Source: Actinomycetaceae bacterium (GTDB lineage Bacteria; Actinomycetota; Actinomycetes; Actinomycetales; Actinomycetaceae). Taken from it: 64,000 bases of DNA. The position numbers and the translations under genes are program-made. Where the stretch lies: the NCBI GenBank assembly GCA_030537735.1, contig JAUNVG010000002.1, positions 62,001 to 126,000 of the forward strand. The letters are read 5' to 3'. The number at the start of each line of letters is the position of its first letter. The first letter of the stretch is position 1. This document shows, piece after piece, positions 61,421 through 64,000 of the stretch. The notes under the pieces are model-generated. The model had not been told where the DNA came from, searched no databases, and saw only the letters and a program-made list of their open reading frames with translations.

Positions 61421-62386
61421 GTGGGAAGGTCCTATCAGAGTCGGCGGCCCAAAGGGAAGAAAGGCCCCACCAAGGGCAGTGGAGGGCAAGGTAAACGCGC
61501 CCTGCGCGGTAAAGGCCCCACCCCTAAAGCCGAGGACCGCACCTACCACGCGGCCTACCAGCGCAAGAAACACCGTGAAGTTGAGGCCGCGAAAGAAGCC
61601 CAGCGGCAAGCCCACCGCACTCGCACCAGCATTAAGATTCAACCCGAGCACGAACTAATCGTGGGACGCAACTCCGTGTATGAAGCGGTGCAGGCAGGGA
61701 TCACCATCACCCGCGTGTTCCTGGCGGCAAACCCCTCCGACGAACGCATCGCCGCGGTACTGCGAACCGCTACCGCCCTGGGCGCCCCGGTGTTTGAAGT
61801 AAGTAAACTCGACCTGGAAAACGCTTCCGGAGAAAGCAGCCACCAGGGTATCGGGGTGGAAGTTGCCGCCTACCAGTACTGCAGCGCCGCCGACCTACTT
61901 GAGCGTGCCCAAGACGCTGGAACCGTGCCGCTGATTGTGGCACTAGACCAAGTTACCGACCCACATAACCTTGGTGCCATGTTGCGCAGCGGGGGAGCCT
62001 TCGGAGCCACCGGTGTACTCATCACCACGCGCCGCAGCGCGCATGTGAACGCCACCGTGTGGAAAGTCTCTGCCGGAGCTGCCGCCCGCGTGCCGGTGGC
62101 AGAAGAATCTAACCTGGTGACGGCGTTAAACGCGCTGAAGAAAGCCGGCTGCTTCGTGGTGGGACTGGACGGGAACGCCGACACCGATATCCGTAACCTG
62201 GAGTTGGCGACCCAGCCACTCGTCCTCGTAACCGGAGCGGAAGGGGAAGGACTCTCACGCCTGGTGCGTCAAACCTGTGATCAGATTGTCTCCATCCCCA
62301 TTGCTTCAGCAGTTGAAAGTCTCAATGCAGCGGTAGCAACCGGTATCGCTCTGCATGAGGTGGCGTCACAACGCCGCGAAAACTAA
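61421..62386 (+). CDS. rlmB: 23S rRNA (guanosine-2'-O)-methyltransferase, TrmH/RlmB family
   Basis: A SPOUT methyltransferase for 23S rRNA. The 321 residues have a basic linker (RPKGKKGPTKGSGGQGK, GPTPKAEDR), a substrate-binding domain (IVGRNSVYEAVQAG) and the knotted SPOUT domain. The SPOUT domain shows VALDQVTDPHNLGAMLRSGGAFGA, LVTGAEGEGLSR and IPIASAVESLNAAVATGI. GTG 61421, after GGGAGAAGAAC, gives the usual actinobacterial N-terminus. The frame stays open to a promoter-proximal GTG at 61370, which would add 17 residues. Confidence 0.93.
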   Translation: MGRSYQSRRPKGKKGPTKGSGGQGKRALRGKGPTPKAEDRTYHAAYQRKKHREVEAAKEAQRQAHRTRTSIKIQPEHELIVGRNSVYEAVQAGITITRVFLAANPSDERIAAVLRTATALGAPVFEVSKLDLENASGESSHQGIGVEVAAYQYCSAADLLERAQDAGTVPLIVALDQVTDPHNLGAMLRSGGAFGATGVLITTRRSAHVNATVWKVSAGAAARVPVAEESNLVTALNALKKAGCFVVGLDGNADTDIRNLELATQPLVLVTGAEGEGLSRLVRQTCDQIVSIPIASAVESLNAAVATGIALHEVASQRREN

Positions 62387-62417
62387 CACCTCCGCCAACC
62401 CTGGAAGGTACACAACT

Positions 62418-64000
62418 ATGCGCAAAACGCGCGTGAAAATAACCCAAAACCGTCCGTTAAACCTACTTGGAGCCACTTTAGTGGCGGCGCTGGCGCTGAG
62501 CGGATGCGGGCAGCAAACCACTTCCGCAACCGATGACAGTGCCGACCCTGCCACCCCCGCGCCCGGTGGCACCTTGGTGTACGCCTCCGGTGACGCCGAA
62601 CCCAAATGCCTGGACCCGCACGTGGGCGGGAACTACCCGCAGGGACTGATCTCCTCCCTGTACTTAGAAACCCTGTTTAACCGCGGCGAGGACGGCGCTG
62701 TCGTTCCCGGTTTAGCGGAAAGTTTCGAAGTCTCCGACGACGGACTGACCCACACCCTGAAGATCCGCTCCGGAGTGAAGTTCCAAGACGGAACCTACCT
62801 GGATGCGGCGGCAGTTAAAACCAACATCGAGCACCTGCAAAACCCAGACACCGCCTCCTCCACCGGCTACCTGGCGGTGCGGCGCGTGCAGGGGATGGAA
62901 ACTCCCGACGCAAATACCTTGGTGCTGACACTGTCGGAGCCGGATAACTCCTTGGAAGAATCTCTGTCCATGATCTGGACCGCTATCCAGTCCCCGCAGG
63001 CACTGGCGCTTTCCAAGGACGAAAACTGTCAAAGCCCAGTGGGAACCGGACCGTTCCAAGTGGGAGAGTGGAAACAACAAGAATCGGTGTCTTTCACCCG
63101 CTACCAGGACTATCAGGCGATAGATGGCGCGGGCCCGGCGTACCTCGACGGCATCACCTGGCGTTTCATTCCCGAAGCCGCTACCCGCATCGCCGCCCTG
63201 AAGTCGGGGGAAGTGGACGTGATTGATAACGCCCAACCCGACGCCATTGCGCAGGCCGAAAAGTCAGACGACTTGGGGCACTTGGATGCGCCGCGCCCAG
63301 GCGCCTCCAACCGTTTGGAACTGAACTCCGGGCAAGCTCCTTTCGATGACGTGAAAGTGCGCGAAGCCTTCATCCGCAGCGTGGATGTGGACGGCGGAGT
63401 AAAAGCCCTGTTCTTTGACACCGCTAAGCGCTCCCACTCACTGCTGTCGTCGAAAGAAACCACCGGCGTGTCCAAACCGGACCTGTTCACCCCGGATGCG
63501 CAGCGCGCTAACCAGCTACTGGATGAGGCCGGTTGGAAAGACCGCGACAGTGACGGGGTACGTATGAAGGACGGTGAGCGGCTCACCCTGTTGTTCCCAG
63601 TCTCTACCAACCAGTCGATCCCCGCGGAACAGTCACTATTCGAACAATTCCAAGCCCAAGCCAAGGAAGTTGGCTTCGACGTGCAGATTAAGGCTATGGA
63701 CCTGTCCTCGTGGTATGCGGCGCTCGCGGCCCACGAATACAACCTGGTGTCCGCGCCTTACACGAAGGTTGGTCCGTCCGTCCTCGAAGTACTATTCCAC
63801 TCTTCTTCCACCAAGCCCGCTCCCAGTGGGTATTTCGCCAATAATGCGCACGTAGTGGACCCGGCTATTGATGAGTTGTTCGTGAAAGCGCGCGCCGCGA
63901 AAGATGAGGACGAGCGCACGCAGTTGTATGGGCAGGCGCAGGAAAAAATCTTAGGTGGATACTACGTACTGCCGTTGTATGACCAGCAAAACCACTTCCT
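62418..64000 (+). CDS. ABC transporter solute-binding lipoprotein, family 5 (peptide/nickel type), 3'-truncated by the window edge
   Basis: At least 527 residues of an extracellular solute-binding lipoprotein. The signal peptide ends in lipobox LSGC (Cys29). The mature part shows GGTLVYASGDAEPKCLDPH, GLAESFEVSDDGLTHTLKIRSGVKFQDG, SPVGTGPFQVGEW and VREAFIRSVDV, the usual order in SBP_bac_5 proteins. These bind oligopeptides, nickel chelates or other large solutes. GGAAGG lies 9 nt before the ATG. The frame stays open to the window end; permease and ATPase genes would be expected downstream. Confidence 0.9.
   Translation, partial: MRKTRVKITQNRPLNLLGATLVAALALSGCGQQTTSATDDSADPATPAPGGTLVYASGDAEPKCLDPHVGGNYPQGLISSLYLETLFNRGEDGAVVPGLAESFEVSDDGLTHTLKIRSGVKFQDGTYLDAAAVKTNIEHLQNPDTASSTGYLAVRRVQGMETPDANTLVLTLSEPDNSLEESLSMIWTAIQSPQALALSKDENCQSPVGTGPFQVGEWKQQESVSFTRYQDYQAIDGAGPAYLDGITWRFIPEAATRIAALKSGEVDVIDNAQPDAIAQAEKSDDLGHLDAPRPGASNRLELNSGQAPFDDVKVREAFIRSVDVDGGVKALFFDTAKRSHSLLSSKETTGVSKPDLFTPDAQRANQLLDEAGWKDRDSDGVRMKDGERLTLLFPVSTNQSIPAEQSLFEQFQAQAKEVGFDVQIKAMDLSSWYAALAAHEYNLVSAPYTKVGPSVLEVLFHSSSTKPAPSGYFANNAHVVDPAIDELFVKARAAKDEDERTQLYGQAQEKILGGYYVLPLYDQQNHF

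Overview
The window is 64 kb of chromosome from a high-G+C actinobacterium. CarD, Lsr2, an actinobacterial TopA with four C-terminal repeats, a 13E12-type DUF222/HNH protein, a TAP-like secreted hydrolase and a DUF7059-type methyltransferase all point to Actinobacteria. The mix of housekeeping and polysaccharide genes and the moderate G+C fit an Actinomycetaceae-like lineage, but the genus cannot be set from sequence reading alone. No prophage, insertion sequence or CRISPR array is visible.

Layout. 1-7.4 kb: 3' part of glycogen phosphorylase, a DUF222/HNH endonuclease gene, an FtsX-type permease with its ATPase, and a PspC protein. 7.4-17.6 kb: sodA, a methyltransferase, topA, a small membrane protein, an oxidoreductase, tmk-holB, a secreted TAP-like hydrolase and tRNA-Thr(CGU). 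17.6-19.2 kb: an orphan zinc-ribbon protein and a TipA-type MerR regulator. 19.3-32.3 kb: a surface polysaccharide locus with a frameshifted UDP-GlcNAc 2-epimerase, an S9 peptidase, an asparagine-synthetase-like enzyme, four glycosyltransferases, a Wzx-type flippase and a large DUF6541-like membrane protein. 32.4-36.5 kb: an ABC exporter with its own XRE regulator, then a divergent pair made of a degenerate M48-like protein and an unknown membrane protein. 36.8-45.3 kb: a 1715-residue cell-wall subtilase, a YibE/F protein and an LTA-synthase-like enzyme. 45.4-53.1 kb: lsr2, gpmA, carD, ispD, two MFS transporters, ispF (inverted) and cysS. 53.2-64 kb: an unknown lipoprotein, an iron-type ECF transporter with two IrtAB-like ABC proteins and a TetR regulator, rlmB, and the 5' part of a peptide-type solute-binding lipoprotein.

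How the genes work together. The polysaccharide locus supplies an N-acetylmannosamine precursor (if the epimerase is functional), assembles a repeat unit and flips it. The subtilase and LTA-synthase-like protein add to a decorated envelope. The ECF-IrtAB block begins at a start codon overlapped by an IdeR/DtxR-like box, so iron control of haem or siderophore uptake is likely. The normally contiguous carD-ispD-ispF-cysS-rlmB block is broken up by transporter genes.

A theme across the window is promoter layout. About half of the genes that begin a transcription unit have a -10 hexamer ending exactly 6 or 7 nt before the start codon and no Shine-Dalgarno sequence, which is the signature of leaderless transcripts. 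This was also used to choose start codons. Strand composition changes sharply near 2 kb, from C/A-rich to strongly G/T-rich on the + strand whichever way the genes point.
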